Assembly (NCBI RefSeq): GCF_963678635.1
Contig: NC_087062.1
Coordinates: 13,686,670 to 13,746,669 of the forward strand
Origin: Symsagittifera roscoffensis
Taxonomy: Eukaryota > Xenacoelomorpha > Acoela > Convolutidae
DNA: 60,000 nt
Reading direction: 5' to 3'
Shown here: one piece after another, positions 28,978-39,863 of the stretch
Numbering within the stretch: position 1 is the stretch's first letter
Layout of the letters: every line of letters starts with the position of its first letter
The notes under the pieces: generated by a model
Database searches by the model: none
What the model was told of the DNA's origin: nothing
What the model saw: only the letters and a program-made list of their open reading frames with translations
Translations under genes and position numbers: made by a program

Positions 28978-29631
28978 TCAGGATCCCGTGGCAACATAGG
29001 ATGAAGCATACTTGTTTCCCCTCTCGTACGAGAGAGCTATCCGGTAAACCTCCTCAGGTGTTTTCGTCGAACTGCATAGTTCCTTTTGTGCTTCACGGTT
29101 ATTCAAGTTGATGATGAATACGTCCCTTAGTGTCCGGTCCTCTAGTGTTCCAAAGTTGCACCGCGCCGTCAATCCACTTAGTACGGAAAGGAATTGCTCC
29201 AGACTTTCGTTAATAAACTGCTTCCGAGAAAGAAGTTGGTATGTCTCATATGTCTCATTTCTTTCTTTCTTAAACTCCGTTTCCAGTGCATCTATCATTC
29301 GTGGGTAATGAATCGTCGAGAGATCCAGATGCGGTCGTCTTTTGTGAAGTTCATCCTGCCCCTTTTCCCCCAGACACAAATACAGATTTGAAATTAGTAC
29401 TTGTTCCGATTCCAGTCGATTTTTTCCGTCTACTTCCTCGGGCAAAGCAGTAACTTGGGCGGCTGTGAGGGTCGCGGCGTATTAATAGTTCTTCGGGTTT
29501 ATTGAGTGCTTAGCTACCATTCCCCATTGGAATCGGTTAATCCAGAATTCCCACATCATCGGCGGTTCCGTGCATTTCGCTGGCCAGAATCCCGTAATGC
29601 CCAGTGGATTCTTTCCCCACCTCAAACTGCT
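28978..29631 (-). pseudogene. gag: Gag (capsid part) of the outer gypsy element
   Basis: 155 open codons (28978-29445) show a gypsy capsid pattern (LSRKQFINESLEQF, LRDVFIINL). The N-terminal part, with MWEFWINRF, is readable upstream but in another frame and with a TAA near 29480. It ends at TGA 28978-28980, which is in frame with the nucleocapsid segment. Confidence 0.75.
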
Positions 29632-29641
29632 GACTGCGCCA
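29632..29641 (-). promoter_or_regulatory. Primer-binding site, tRNA-Ser type
   Basis: On the minus strand TGGCGCAGTC directly follows the 5' LTR. This is the tRNA-Ser-type site known from Drosophila 17.6 and 297. Confidence 0.85.
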
Positions 29642-29856
29642 TGTTGAAAGAGTGAAAACGCTAGTCGTCTAATTGTCATTTCCAATACAAAGATAGCCAA
29701 CTTAATCTTACAAAGTTAGCATAGAGAGTGGTTGTGAACATTATCCAAGGGTGACAGACTATTCCAAAGACAAACACCTGCTAATCAATTAGTCTAGCAC
29801 CAAGAGTGGACAGTTGATTGACAGCTTGCGAAATGAACTAAATTACTCTATACAAC
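29642..29856 (-). repeat. 5' LTR of the outer gypsy element, last base displaced to 49284
   Basis: Matches 161-375. The Polinton entered at its very end, so the final A of the 216-bp repeat is now at 49284, beyond the Polinton and its target duplication. Confidence 0.9.
29851..29856. repeat. Polinton target duplication TACAAC, left copy
   Basis: TACAAC here and at 49278-49283 bracket the AG...CT ends of the Polinton. A 6-bp duplication and AG/CT ends are hallmarks of this class. Confidence 0.92.
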
Positions 29857-30255
29857 AGTAGTATATGTTGGGGCAGTTCAGCTGGGGGGGGGGGGGGGGG
29901 GTGCTGACCCCCATGTATTAACATAGGCCATAGAGTATCCGGTCAGCACCCTATGTATTAAGATAGGCTATAGATTTGCCAATGTATTAAGATAGGAAAT
30001 AGGTTTCCCAATATATTAAGATACGAGGTTTCAGATGGTAAGATGGTAAGTTTTTTTTCCGCGCACGAATTTCTCATGTATAGATTTCCGTATATATTAG
30101 AAATTCATTGTAGGGAATTAAAAACTCATTAGGGAAGAGATTTCCCTATGTATTAAGATAGGGAATAGGTTTCCTATGAATTAAGATGGTAAGGTTTCAG
30201 ATGGTAAGTTTCAGAAAAACTTTGGCACCCGAGTTTTTTGGAGCCCGATTTAGCC
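29857..30255 (+). repeat. Polinton left terminal inverted repeat
   Basis: Pairs with 48891-49277 with roughly 2.6% substitutions. Contains subrepeats of the form TGTATTAAGATAGG and an 18-G run at 29884-29901 that the right copy lacks. Confidence 0.92.
29884..29901 (+). repeat. Run of 18 G in the left inverted repeat
   Basis: The right repeat reads GGAGGGG (as complement) at this place. The run is either an expansion by slippage or an assembly error. Confidence 0.85.
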
Positions 30256-30409
30256 AATTTTCCAGATTGTAAATGTTTTTCTAATCAAAAAACAACATAC
30301 TGTTAACCTAAACGTAGCGTTTAAAAAGAGTTTTTTCAAAAGAAAAAAATTAATTACAGAGAAAATGTATTAATTCACAGCATCGTATACAATTTTACTA
30401 CAAAATCTC

Positions 30410-33400
30410 CTACAAATTTAGAGGTTTAGTATGTATTCCATCACATTCAACTTCCCGTTTAGGGTAAAAATAGCTCAGTTCTTTTTTAGTTTGTTCATAA
30501 GTTGCGACTGCATGGTTAATCGTTTTAAATCCTCTATTCGTTGACTTCAAATTCACTGCCTCATCCAGTACTTGTCGATACTTTGACATTGGTCCATCTC
30601 CAGAGTCTTCTAATGCACGTTTGTTCAGACCTTTACTGCTAAACTTATACTTTTGACTTTTACTATCGTAACAGCAATAGGTTTTACTACACAGGCATAA
30701 CATTTCGGTGCATCTGAACTCCTCCTTGAACAATCCTGGTTCTCTCTTGTCATCTTTCTTATGTTTAGAACAGCAAGTACGGGGAAAAAGTTGTTTTTTG
30801 CATCTGCTCTCAAATCGTCTCGACAGTCCTTGCTTCGCCTTTCAGTCCATTCTGCTCGCTTGCTGGGAAGGATACAATCATCTAAATCTTCTTCTGCCAA
30901 AGCCAAATAGAGCGAATCTGTATCCATTTCGAGTTCTTTGAATTTGTTGACATCGCAAAGTTCATCGAAAAAGTTATAATACAACTCCAACATTCTCAAC
31001 TTGGCATACTGAAGTATAAAAAATCCTACTATAATTGGTTCACGATGCTCTATAGTAGATTTAACAAGTTCCACTTCATACAAATCTTTAGCTACGATAT
31101 TAAGTCTCTTGAAGAATTGGTTATTGATAGCTTTGTAGGTTTTTTCGTCTCCAAGATATTTTGTCATTGTATGTTTTGATCTGTCCATTATTTGATAGCC
31201 GTGAGAACTGTTTCCTAGAAGTTTCATTGTTTCGGCTACTACGCAGAAAATTTATTTTCATCGCCGGCTAGCATCAACAACAGACTGAGAAAAACTGTTG
31301 AATACTTTATGCGGTGTGTATTGTACAAAACTATGAATTTTTGTACACTGTAGTCCTAGATCCAAGTAAAAATTGAAAAGTGGTGTGATCAGTGTTCCGT
31401 TGGTCAATTTGAAGCTGGATATCAACATTCTTTGCGATTGTTTTAACATATCGTTTTCTGCCGCATATGTCTTCATATATTCACCAATATCGTTTCCGGA
31501 AACATCAATATTTTTGCAAATAGGTGGGAAATTGGAAAATTTTGCTTTAAGCTCATCTGGAACACTCAGATCGCATGGCACATAGCCGAACATTTTTTCA
31601 TTTCTAATGTTTTGCACTAGTGAGTTGGCAGAAAAAGGTCTTTTGAAGGGAAAGTGAGTTCTAACGTGATTTTTCACGTCTACATTGTTTTTAAATTGAT
31701 CCAACCAGCTACACTCCCACATTTCTTCTATAGAGTATCCTTTTTCTCGAATGTAGTCTTTTTGAAGATCATCCATTTCTCTTTTCTTGGTTCCTCGTTT
31801 GATATCATCATCAGTTAGGCTCGGTCTAGCTTCTTGACAAGAACAAAAATGGAAATAACAACCCATTGCTTCAAAAACAGTCTTACAATGGTTGCAATAA
31901 CCATCAACACTAAAGCAATCAATTTTTTTCTGTTTTCCTGTAGTGTAGTAACTCTCAATTTTACATTCAGTTCTGGTTGCTTGAAAGTATGACATGACCA
32001 TATTTTCAAATGTTCGAACTCGATTTTGCTTTGCCTTGAATTTTTGTGTTTCTTCATCGTAGTCCCATCTCGTATACAAACGTGTGGGCATATCCTGACA
32101 CATAGAATAAGGATAGAGTTGACTAGCATCAATCCCAACGATTGATTTACACAAATTTTTTGATCTTCGAATAAAGGTTTCATTTGCTACTGCTCTCCTT
32201 GTGAAAACAACTGAGGGACCACCGGTCATATCTTCCCGTATTTTTTCAAGCAAGTCACTATCACTCGAAAAGAATGGGTAAAACTTATAGTCGGTTGATT
32301 TGTGTAGACAGATGTTGGCTAGATTCGGTAGTGTGCAGCCGAGCTTTAACATATCTATCCCTTTGTCATGATAAAATTCAATCATTTTCTGCATAGCATC
32401 AAGGTTAGGAACAACATCTTTGTTGTTATACCACCGTAGAAAGTCGCGAAATGTTGTCATCTTTTCCTGTTCCCAGATAGATTTAAGGTAGTTGTAGTTT
32501 TCCAATCCCGTAGCTGGTTTGGTTTTGAGACCGAGTTTTTTCAAGGCTTGCTCTTCAGTTATCCCAGTGTTAACATGTTTTTGATAATCATCAAACTCTT
32601 TATCGAGAGGGTAGAAGTCTTAAGAGTTTGCTGTAGAAGTCATCATACGAGGGTAGTTGTTGTTCATCAAGCTTGTTCGGAGTATCAAACCACTCGTATG
32701 GAAAGTATCCTTTCAGCTCACTGGCTTTCTAAGCTTTTAGAAAAGAGTCTAAGGTAGTAGCTCCACCCAAAAACTTCATAATGTCCAGAAATTGAACATC
32801 TCCAAATTTGAAGGAAACAAAGTCGTTTGCTTTCTTGATAACTGATGGTTCAATTTCTTTTTCCTTGATAAGGTAGGGAATGAGGTATGATTTAATGAGG
32901 TTTATATCATACCGACCACTGTTGAATCCAAATACTGGTAGAGTATTGGTGTATCTCTCTAGATGTTGCATCAAATCAATCAATTGATTTTTTTGAATCC
33001 TGAGAAAGTGAGTGGATGCGTCTGTTTCTTCCTCATTCTCGATACATTCATCTTCGTACTCTCTTGCTTCAATCTTGTTGAAACTAACTCGTTCATTAAG
33101 TATGCTGAAAATTGTGTGTAATCGCTTTTTGATGTTATTTTCAATTTCCAGAAACTTTGATCGCATTTCGGTTTTATTTTTTTCGGCTAACAACTCCAAG
33201 TTTGCCACAAAGTCAATAATGAGGGATTGTGGATCTTTGTCACACAAAAAAATGAGTTTGTCAAGCAAATTGGATGAAATTGACACTGATATGGGTTCAT
33301 GCTTCCCGATCCAAGTTATTGTTTCGGTTGGTTTTAGTTCTTCGGATGGCACGCAAATTGATTCAAAATCAAAAATAGCGACATTTTTGAATAAGGTTTG

Positions 33401-34028
33401 TTCTTTTGTGTACTCAATATTGAACCCATCCAGTTTTTCAAATAACGTCTCTCGTAGAGTATAAACATTTTTGGGGTAAATGTTTTTGATTCGATCTTTG
33501 CATCGTAGGAGATGCTTGTGGAAGTGGTCTGCTTTGTGGAAAAATGTATCGCAAGTTGGGCATCGGAAGCATTTGAAGAAGTTGTCGATGTTATTGACGT
33601 AAATAATGTGGTTGTTGTATCGTAGAAGTTTCACTGTGTTCTCATATTTACCGATACTTCTCCGAGCTAATTCTCCCACGAAGTCTCCATCTTCAATGTT
33701 TATATCGTAGATAAAGATGTTTTTCTCTACTACATCTTCAACTACTGGTAGATTATCTATCGAAACTCCACGAAACTGTTTCGGATCACAACCCGATTTC
33801 TCCAGAAAAAAATTTAAAGATCTTGGAAGTGGATGTTTCAAGACCAGTTGTTCCATGTAAATGAACTGCAAGCGCTCGAAACAAACACAAATTGTCATTG
33901 TATGGTTGTTTTGTGACTTGATTCGAAATCAAACAATTAACATGGTTATTCCTCAGAAGTGGTTCGGGAATCACAGAATCTGGACATCCCATAGGTACAT
34001 TTTTCAGTAAGGCTGCAAAAATGATCAC
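30410..34028 (-). pseudogene. polB: Polinton DNA polymerase B (protein-primed type), broken
   Basis: This is the replicative polymerase of the element. On the minus strand, in order: a start segment with NLCLFRALAVHLHG; exonuclease motifs DFES (near 33365) and FNSGRYD (near 32920); polymerase motif A IDASQLYP (near 32120), motif B GNSSHGYQ (near 31200) and motif C DTDSLY (near 30915); and a C-terminal segment to 30410. The frame changes near 33850, 32620, 31250, 31235 and 30700. The scale fits Polinton polymerases, but the gene cannot yield an intact enzyme as given. Recent indels or base-calling errors in homopolymers are both possible. An acceptor-like TTTTTGCAG lies at about 34018-34026 on the minus strand. 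Confidence 0.9.
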
Positions 34029-34036
34029 ATTAGTGA

Positions 34037-34747
34037 TCAGCTAGTGATCGTATTTTGTCTCTCTTGTGTACAAATTTCAATGATATCTTGCTCATTGACC
34101 TTGTTCTGTATAGTTGTCAAGTCTGCTTTAGTACAAAGTAGTATAGATTTATCCAAGAGTGTGTTATTTTCATGAGCGTAGAAATAACGATATTCGCTTG
34201 TTTCTATATTACGTAACACAAATCCCAAGGCAATGTTGATTTTTGCTACACAATCAAGTTTTTCAAAGACTTGATCCAGTTTTTCATTAATTAGATTAGG
34301 ATCTAGTTTTGAAAGTTGAAAATTGAATACTTTGTGGCGTCCATTTTCCATCTCAGTATCTGTCAAGAAGTGTTGACAAGCATTCAACTCATCTCGTAGC
34401 TGATCACTATCCTCCTCGTTTTCCAAGATTTTATTCAAATCAGCAACAGAATCACTCGTTTTTCTAGCTTTCATTCCGTGATCCTTCTTGCGATGCTGTT
34501 GAAGTGAATAATAGCTTGGAAATTCGTTCTCACACGATACACACTTTGTTGACTTTGGGTTTGACTTTACGTGCTTCTTGCTCGCATGGAAATTCATTTC
34601 TTGCTGGTTGTAAATACAATAATTACATTCCGGACAAGAAATAACTCCTCGCACACAACTCTTGCGATGTCGAGCCGCATCGGACCTCCTGTACTCTTTA
34701 CCACAATCCTCGCATTTCACTTTCTCATTTCTATTCAGCGATGGCAT
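34037..34747 (-). CDS. C2H2 zinc-finger protein upstream of polB
   Basis: 236 aa with several zinc-finger units near the N-terminus (CEDCGKEYRRSDAARH, CPECNYC...H, CVSCENEF...H) and a helical remainder without a known fold. It precedes the polymerase in the same direction, with the polymerase segment starting only 8 bp after its stop. It could be a regulator or replication partner, or the N-terminus of the polymerase joined by splicing or a lost base. Confidence 0.7.
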   Translation of the reverse strand: MPSLNRNEKVKCEDCGKEYRRSDAARHRKSCVRGVISCPECNYCIYNQQEMNFHASKKHVKSNPKSTKCVSCENEFPSYYSLQQHRKKDHGMKARKTSDSVADLNKILENEEDSDQLRDELNACQHFLTDTEMENGRHKVFNFQLSKLDPNLINEKLDQVFEKLDCVAKINIALGFVLRNIETSEYRYFYAHENNTLLDKSILLCTKADLTTIQNKVNEQDIIEICTQERQNTITS

Positions 34748-35108
34748 CTAAAAAATGGGAGAATTTTTAAGTCTCAATATAAAGCTGTTAGTATTTGGTA
34801 CATATAAAATTGGGAGATTTAAAATGTTCCAAAAAATTAATTTAAAAAATTTTAACTTACTTTGAATTGTTAAAAATATTTGAAATTTATTTCAAATAGT
34901 TATACAAAGTATAGAGCAGTTGCTTTTAACGTAAAAGAAAATCAGAATGAAAAAATTTTTTTTTGCTTTTTATTAGAGAAAATCAACCAATCAGAATTGA
35001 GTATTCTTTTGGTAACACTGTTTGTTGGAAATCAACCAATCAGAATTCAGCATTTTCTAAAAGTGAATTGTTTATTATTTTTTAAAAACCTTAATCATTA
35101 TTTGAAAA
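34748..35108. promoter_or_regulatory. Divergent promoter region with CCAAT motifs
   Basis: AT-rich gap between the minus-strand zinc-finger/polymerase block and the plus-strand genes. It holds two copies of AATCAACCAATCAGAATT (near 34981 and 35030). The same CCAATCAGA core (as TCTGATTGG) recurs at 35910-36095. Confidence 0.5.
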
Positions 35109-35633
35109 ATGTCTATCAAAAAACATTTGAGCTTCCTCGAGTTACTTTATAAGAAAAAAGAAAAAATTCCAATTGATTTTTTTATTGATGAAATAGATTT
35201 TGACTCTTACTTTTTTCATAATTTTTTGGACGTCTTTATTGTACAAAATAGAGTTATCCGACTAAGTAAAGGTCTCTTCAGAGAAACTTACTCAATCAAA
35301 GAGTTTACTTTTGATTCACATATTGCGTATCAAAGTTTTAAACTTACGGCTGAATTACACCTCATAAGGAAAGAAATTTTGTCTATTCTCGAGAATTTGA
35401 AATTGATCAAAAAATCGTACGATAATATATCAAAAACTCTTTTTATCCCTTTTCCAAAACCCAAATTTGTAAAAACGCCCCCGCAAAGTTCTTTATTCCT
35501 TTATTTCTTTAAGGACTTTCAAAGTCCAAAATCCTGCTTGATTCGGTTTGGAATCAGATTTCCAGAAGTTTGCTTTGAAAAATTCGTCAACTTTGAGTTA
35601 TCTTCCCAAATTTACATCAAAATCAAAGAATGA
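35109..35633 (+). CDS. Polinton protein of unknown function (174 aa)
   Basis: Starts at ATG 35109. Lysine- and phenylalanine-rich with predicted helices (HLSFLELLYKKKEKIP) and a C-terminal strand-rich part. No family recognised. First plus-strand gene after the divergent promoter region, followed by the CCAAT array. Confidence 0.65.
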   Translation: MSIKKHLSFLELLYKKKEKIPIDFFIDEIDFDSYFFHNFLDVFIVQNRVIRLSKGLFRETYSIKEFTFDSHIAYQSFKLTAELHLIRKEILSILENLKLIKKSYDNISKTLFIPFPKPKFVKTPPQSSLFLYFFKDFQSPKSCLIRFGIRFPEVCFEKFVNFELSSQIYIKIKE

Positions 35634-36281
35634 TTTTTAATCAAAATAAAATTAGAGAAAATTAGAGAAAATAAAAATAGAACTTGACTATCTACTCAAA
35701 AATGAGCAATTTCTCATTGATTACATACAAAAAATTCAATTAACTTGATGAAAAAAGTTGCAGAGATGTTACTTTTATTAATTTTCTTTCTTTTGTTACT
35801 TATATCAGCAATATTTCTTATTTTTACTGCAATTAACTTTTGGTCATTTATTTTTGTAATTGCTTTTGTGTATATTTTGACTTATTTGGAAGATTTAAGT
35901 CCTTAAAAGCGTATTCTGATTGGATACGACATCTAGAACAAAAGTGAACGTTTTTGTGATTGGAAACGACAAAATCCAAAATGGAGCTTTGTTTCCGATT
36001 GGATACGACTTTTATCCAAGAATCCCATAAAAGGAAGCTGAAATCTGATTGGACACGACTACAATCCAAATAAGGAAAATCAATTCTGATTGGTTAAACC
36101 CACACAGTCGAGTTGAAGGTACCCCTAACTCCTAACTAAAAATCATTTTATTTTCAACTTAACTACCGTCAACTACCTCCTTTCTCAGCTCTAAATACCT
36201 TAATTTCAACTTATCTTCCGTCAACTACCCCTCTCTCAACTCTTTCTTATTTTTACTCTTGTACTCAATTTATTGCTCAAA
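35634..36281 (+). promoter_or_regulatory. Repeated GATTGG motif array and pyrimidine repeats
   Basis: Five copies of GATTGG, four of them as GATTGGA(T/A/C)ACGAC, lie between about 35910 and 36095, spaced 37-48 bp. From 36120 to 36270 a diverged two-copy repeat (TTTTCAACTTAACTACCGTC type) follows. This looks like an upstream activating region for the next gene; binding by an NF-Y-type factor is inferred from the CCAAT core only. Confidence 0.5.
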
Positions 36282-36770
36282 ATGATCTTCTCAGTGCAAA
36301 ACAGCAACCACATGTACTCTGTAGAATTTTCGCCTGATCTAGTACAAATTCAAGTGCGAGAAACAGTCTCTGGAGTTTTTCTGGCACGAATGGACATCCC
36401 AATCCAAGTCTGGCACATGGTGCAAGTGATGCGAAGGGATTTCAACGAACATCATATGATGCAAGTTCCCATCACAGAGAACCAACTTGGAACAATGCAA
36501 ATGATGGGGGAAGTTTCTGATCATGTGGGAATGAACTATCCCGAGATTCCGGACTCAAGATTTGTGGCTCAACCAGTCGACGACTTCCTCTTTCCTTGGG
36601 AGGAGGAAGGATCAGTCGAAAACCCCATCACAATAGATGAAGATGAGGGATTCTCAGAAACAATGACACCTCCAGCTCCACAACAACCACCAGCAAGGGA
36701 ACCTCGTCCAGCTCTGCGTTCTATAGAGAACCTCCAGAACTCTTCTGCTGCTCGACAGCTCTTTGATTAA
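36282..36770 (+). CDS. Polinton acidic-tail protein (162 aa)
   Basis: ATG 36282 is chosen because an alternative start three codons earlier is TTG. The first half is a compact hydrophobic domain (MIFSVQNSNHMYSVEF); the second half is disordered, acidic and proline-rich. Two short motifs stand out: NPITIDEDEG, shaped like a SUMO-interacting motif, and RQLF three residues... from the C-terminus (ARQLFD), shaped like a cyclin-docking RxLF. Both are common by chance, so a host-cell-cycle role is speculation. No family recognised. Confidence 0.65.
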   Translation: MIFSVQNSNHMYSVEFSPDLVQIQVRETVSGVFLARMDIPIQVWHMVQVMRRDFNEHHMMQVPITENQLGTMQMMGEVSDHVGMNYPEIPDSRFVAQPVDDFLFPWEEEGSVENPITIDEDEGFSETMTPPAPQQPPAREPRPALRSIENLQNSSAARQLFD

Positions 36771-37575
36771 ATGTTTTTGTAAATAAAGGTTGTTTGGTTT
36801 TGACTTCGTTTTCTGTAATTAATTTCTTCAATTTCACTTTAATTATGAGAATAGATGAGAGGTTCAAGGTAAACCATTGAAAAACAAATAGAACTTAGTT
36901 AAGTGCTCCGAACTCGCACACATGTTAAAAAATTTGATTAATTTTTGCACAAAAATTCGGAAAAACACTAGAAAAACTGTACACAAGTAAAAAGATAGCT
37001 AATCGATATTGCATCTTGTACACACTTTCAGCCTTTGGTAGAAAAAATTGAAACACTTTTCGCATTTTGTCGAAAAAAGTAAAACACTTTTCGCATTTTG
37101 TCGAAAAAATTGAAACAATTTTCGCGTTTTATCGAAAAAAGTAAAACACTTTTCGCATTTTATCAAAAAAATTGAAACACTTTTCGCATTTTATCGAAAA
37201 AAGTAAAACACTTTTCGCATTTTGTCGAAAAAATTGAATCACTTTTCGCATTTTATCGAAAAAGTGAAACAATTTTCGCATTTGTAGTGAAAAATTGAAA
37301 CACTTTTCGCATCTTGTTAAAAAAAGTAAAACACTTTTCGCATCTTCTCAAAAAAGTTGAAACACTTTTCGCATTATGTCAAAAAAATTGAAACATTTTT
37401 TGCAACTTGTTGAAAAAATTGAAATGTTTTTTGCATTTTTTTGAAAATCAAAACAAATATTACATCATTCTTACACGTTTGAAAATTTTTTGTGCAAAGG
37501 TTTTTGACAACGGTGATTTTTTTTTCGGTAATTAATGGTAATTTTGTAAACATATGAGAGAAAAAAGATGGAATA
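36771..37575 (+). repeat. Tandem repeats of about 31 bp in a non-coding stretch
   Basis: From about 37040 to 37440 there are roughly thirteen imperfect units of the form GAAACACTTTTCGCATTTTGT plus A-rich filler. The rest of the gap shows no gene. Not a CRISPR array: units abut and vary. Confidence 0.85.
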
Positions 37576-38184
37576 TCAGAAATTTTTTATTGAAAAGTTG
37601 ACATGATCACTATTTACAAATCCATAACCATCAATAAAACAGTCAATTATTTTTAACAAATCATGTTCATATTTTGAGTTTTGTACTTTACGAACTCTTT
37701 CTAGAAAAGCTGAACCAATAGTTTGTGTGGAAGCTAGTTTCTGGTTAGAACATAAATAGTGACGATTGAATTTTTTGCGTAACAGTCTTTTCTTTGCAAC
37801 ACTCGGCATTTTTTCTGCTCCTTTCCATTTCAAATTGTGATGAACAGCGCGATCAAGTTGATTGAAAACTTCGCCAGTTGATGAAATAACATTCGAATAA
37901 AATCAGTTTTTGTACAGAGTGTAAAGACAATCGATAATTTGGTATGTGAAATGAAAATTACCCAATCGTTGTAAAATTTGATCGAAAGATGAACCAATCA
38001 GAAGTATGTGGAACTTACAATTTTCCAAAGAACAGTAAGAATTGTGGGTAGAGACACAAAAATTATTGGTTACTACATATTTTTCGTAAAAATCACTGGA
38101 AACGGAAATAAATAGCGATTTTTGACAAAACTCTGAATAAAAGCTGAGAAGAGCTTGACACATAGCTGCAGCCATCTGGAACAA
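37576..38184 (-). pseudogene. Polinton minus-strand gene with one in-frame TGA
   Basis: Two open pieces (37903-38184 and 37576-37902) are in the same minus-strand frame and separated only by TGA at 37903-37905, giving about 200 codons. The second part is basic (KKRLLRKKFNRH). No family recognised. A CCAATCAGA motif falls inside it near 37992. Confidence 0.6.
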
Positions 38185-38389
38185 TGATTTTTGCTGAAAA
38201 TTGTGGATTTATATAGGAACACTAACACCTACACAATTCCATATTTGGAAATTTCCTTCAAAAATTCCAATTATAGTTCTATTTCCTTTTATGGTTCAGT
38301 GAATGACTCATTTTGTTTACTTTCAATTTCGCTTAATCTCAAATTCATTTCTCTCATTTCTCTGCATCTGATCAGTCTGTTCTTCAAAA
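38185..38389 (+). other. Short gap between divergent small genes
   Basis: AT- and pyrimidine-rich; probably the shared upstream region of the minus-strand gene and the gene at 38390. Confidence 0.4.
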
Positions 38390-38929
38390 ATGTACTCAAG
38401 AAAAGACACAAGTCCCAATTACATTGAATTCTCAAAAAATCAAACAAGAATTGGGAGATTTGCTTGGTCCCAAAAATCCTACAAAGGGAAAACTTATTTT
38501 GAACCCTGGTTTCAACTATTCAAGAAAAATGAGTTGGGACAACTCGAAAAAAGACAGCAAGTCTATCTTGGTGAAAAAGAAGGAGAAGCAATCTCAGCAA
38601 TTAGAAATACTGTTATTCACGATGCTGAAAACCTTGGACTCGTTCCTATATTGGAACTCACTTCTGACAAAGAGTCAACTATGGATCAGGAGCTTGCCAA
38701 CTGCAGCAAAGTGTATGACATAGCAACATACAATAGACGACAAGTTTGTGTCACGATCAAGAAGTACAATATTAACAAACCTGCCTACATTCAGATTCGA
38801 CTGTTCACCGCAAAAGAGAATGAAGCAATGAAACAAGTTGCCTATGTCAACTATACTTTGAACGAATTCAAAGAACTGACCCAAATTTTGGGAGACTTTA
38901 TGTTTGTTGAGAACTGTAATGTACAATAA
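38390..38929 (+). CDS. Polinton small protein, possibly PC4-like DNA-binding
   Basis: 179 aa from ATG 38390. It has two strand-rich halves, each followed by a helix. The second (RRQVCVTIKKYN, IQIRLF, then NYTLNEFKELTQIL) has the strand-strand-helix order of PC4/p15-type single-strand DNA binders. The assignment rests on pattern only. The next gene shows the same pattern, so the two may be paralogues acting in replication or transcription of the element. Confidence 0.6.
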   Translation: MYSRKDTSPNYIEFSKNQTRIGRFAWSQKSYKGKTYFEPWFQLFKKNELGQLEKRQQVYLGEKEGEAISAIRNTVIHDAENLGLVPILELTSDKESTMDQELANCSKVYDIATYNRRQVCVTIKKYNINKPAYIQIRLFTAKENEAMKQVAYVNYTLNEFKELTQILGDFMFVENCNVQ

Positions 38930-39011
38930 TTTGTGTTGTTTATGTTTTTGTCTTGTAATTTAACTATTTATCCTCAAAATCATTTTTCATTTAGTATTGG
39001 TGTTGAACAGT

Positions 39012-39440
39012 ATGAGTTGGAATATTGGTTTTTCAAGAAATTTACTCTTATAACTTCACAATAAATTGGGACTTTTTCATATTGTTCTAGAAGAAAAGTC
39101 CCAAAAAATTTCACTAACAATTATAGAATCACAAAACTTACCAAACTTGCAGAATTTGGACGTAGACTCCCAAATATCTCATTTTGAGTGGATTCTGCAT
39201 AATGGTAGAAGAAAAATTCACATAGGATACAGATCAGATACCAAAAAAATAGAACTTGTACAATATCGTAGAAATGGAAATCAATGGAAAAATAATCAAT
39301 CTTTACAACTACAAAGAGAAGAATATGATAAATTAATTGATATGCTTCCTTCATTACTAGGTTATGTAGAGACCTTCAAAAAATCTTGTATCATTATTGA
39401 CGAATGCACTGTAGAAAATGACCGTACAAAAATTGAATGA
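39012..39440 (+). pseudogene. Polinton small protein, second PC4-like pattern
   Basis: The main frame is open from 39054 to 39440 without an early ATG. An ATG at 39012 opens a short segment in another frame, so the start probably carries a frameshift. The body has strands (RRKIHIGYRSD, KIELVQYRRN) and a helix (LQREEYDKLIDMLPSL) like the preceding gene. Its stop overlaps the ATG of the next gene (ATGA). Confidence 0.5.
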
Positions 39441-39823
39441 AATTTCTAAGAGTTTTTGAGATTATTAGGCAAGATTTCTCATCAAATACAAAAAGAAAAA
39501 ATTTATTTCTTTGTACCTGTATTGTTTTGGAACCGGACATAAATTTAAAAGAAATGGACCAAAAATTTCCTTTTGGAGGACTAATTGGATACGGAAAATC
39601 CTGTATGGATTACTTTTTTGCAAACTCCAGAATTTTTAGACTACATGCAATTCTACATGACTCTGGTGGATCTGTGAAATCTACTACAAAAAAAGGTCCT
39701 GGGTATTGTTATGTTGCACCTAGTCTCCCCAGTTCATGCTTTCTTGGTCACGTGACTGGATTATTTTTCTGTTTATATGTTAAAATATTTGCTTCATCAG
39801 AATATGCATTGTTTGATTGTTAA
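39437..39823 (+). CDS. Polinton protein with HAxxHD and GPGY motifs
   Basis: 128 aa from ATG 39437, overlapping the previous stop. The central part reads FRLHAILHDSGGSV followed by KKGPGYCYV, with six Cys overall. An His-Asp pair is reminiscent of phospholipase A2-type active sites found in some small DNA viruses, but the calcium loop is not evident. I treat the function as unknown. Confidence 0.6.
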   Translation: MKFLRVFEIIRQDFSSNTKRKNLFLCTCIVLEPDINLKEMDQKFPFGGLIGYGKSCMDYFFANSRIFRLHAILHDSGGSVKSTTKKGPGYCYVAPSLPSSCFLGHVTGLFFCLYVKIFASSEYALFDC

Positions 39824-39863
39824 TCATTTTTAACAAAAAACTCCAGAGAAATCAGTTAACAGA

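Noticed and set aside
37040-37440. CRISPR array
   Set aside because: The repeats abut, have no unique spacers, and lie in a eukaryotic element.
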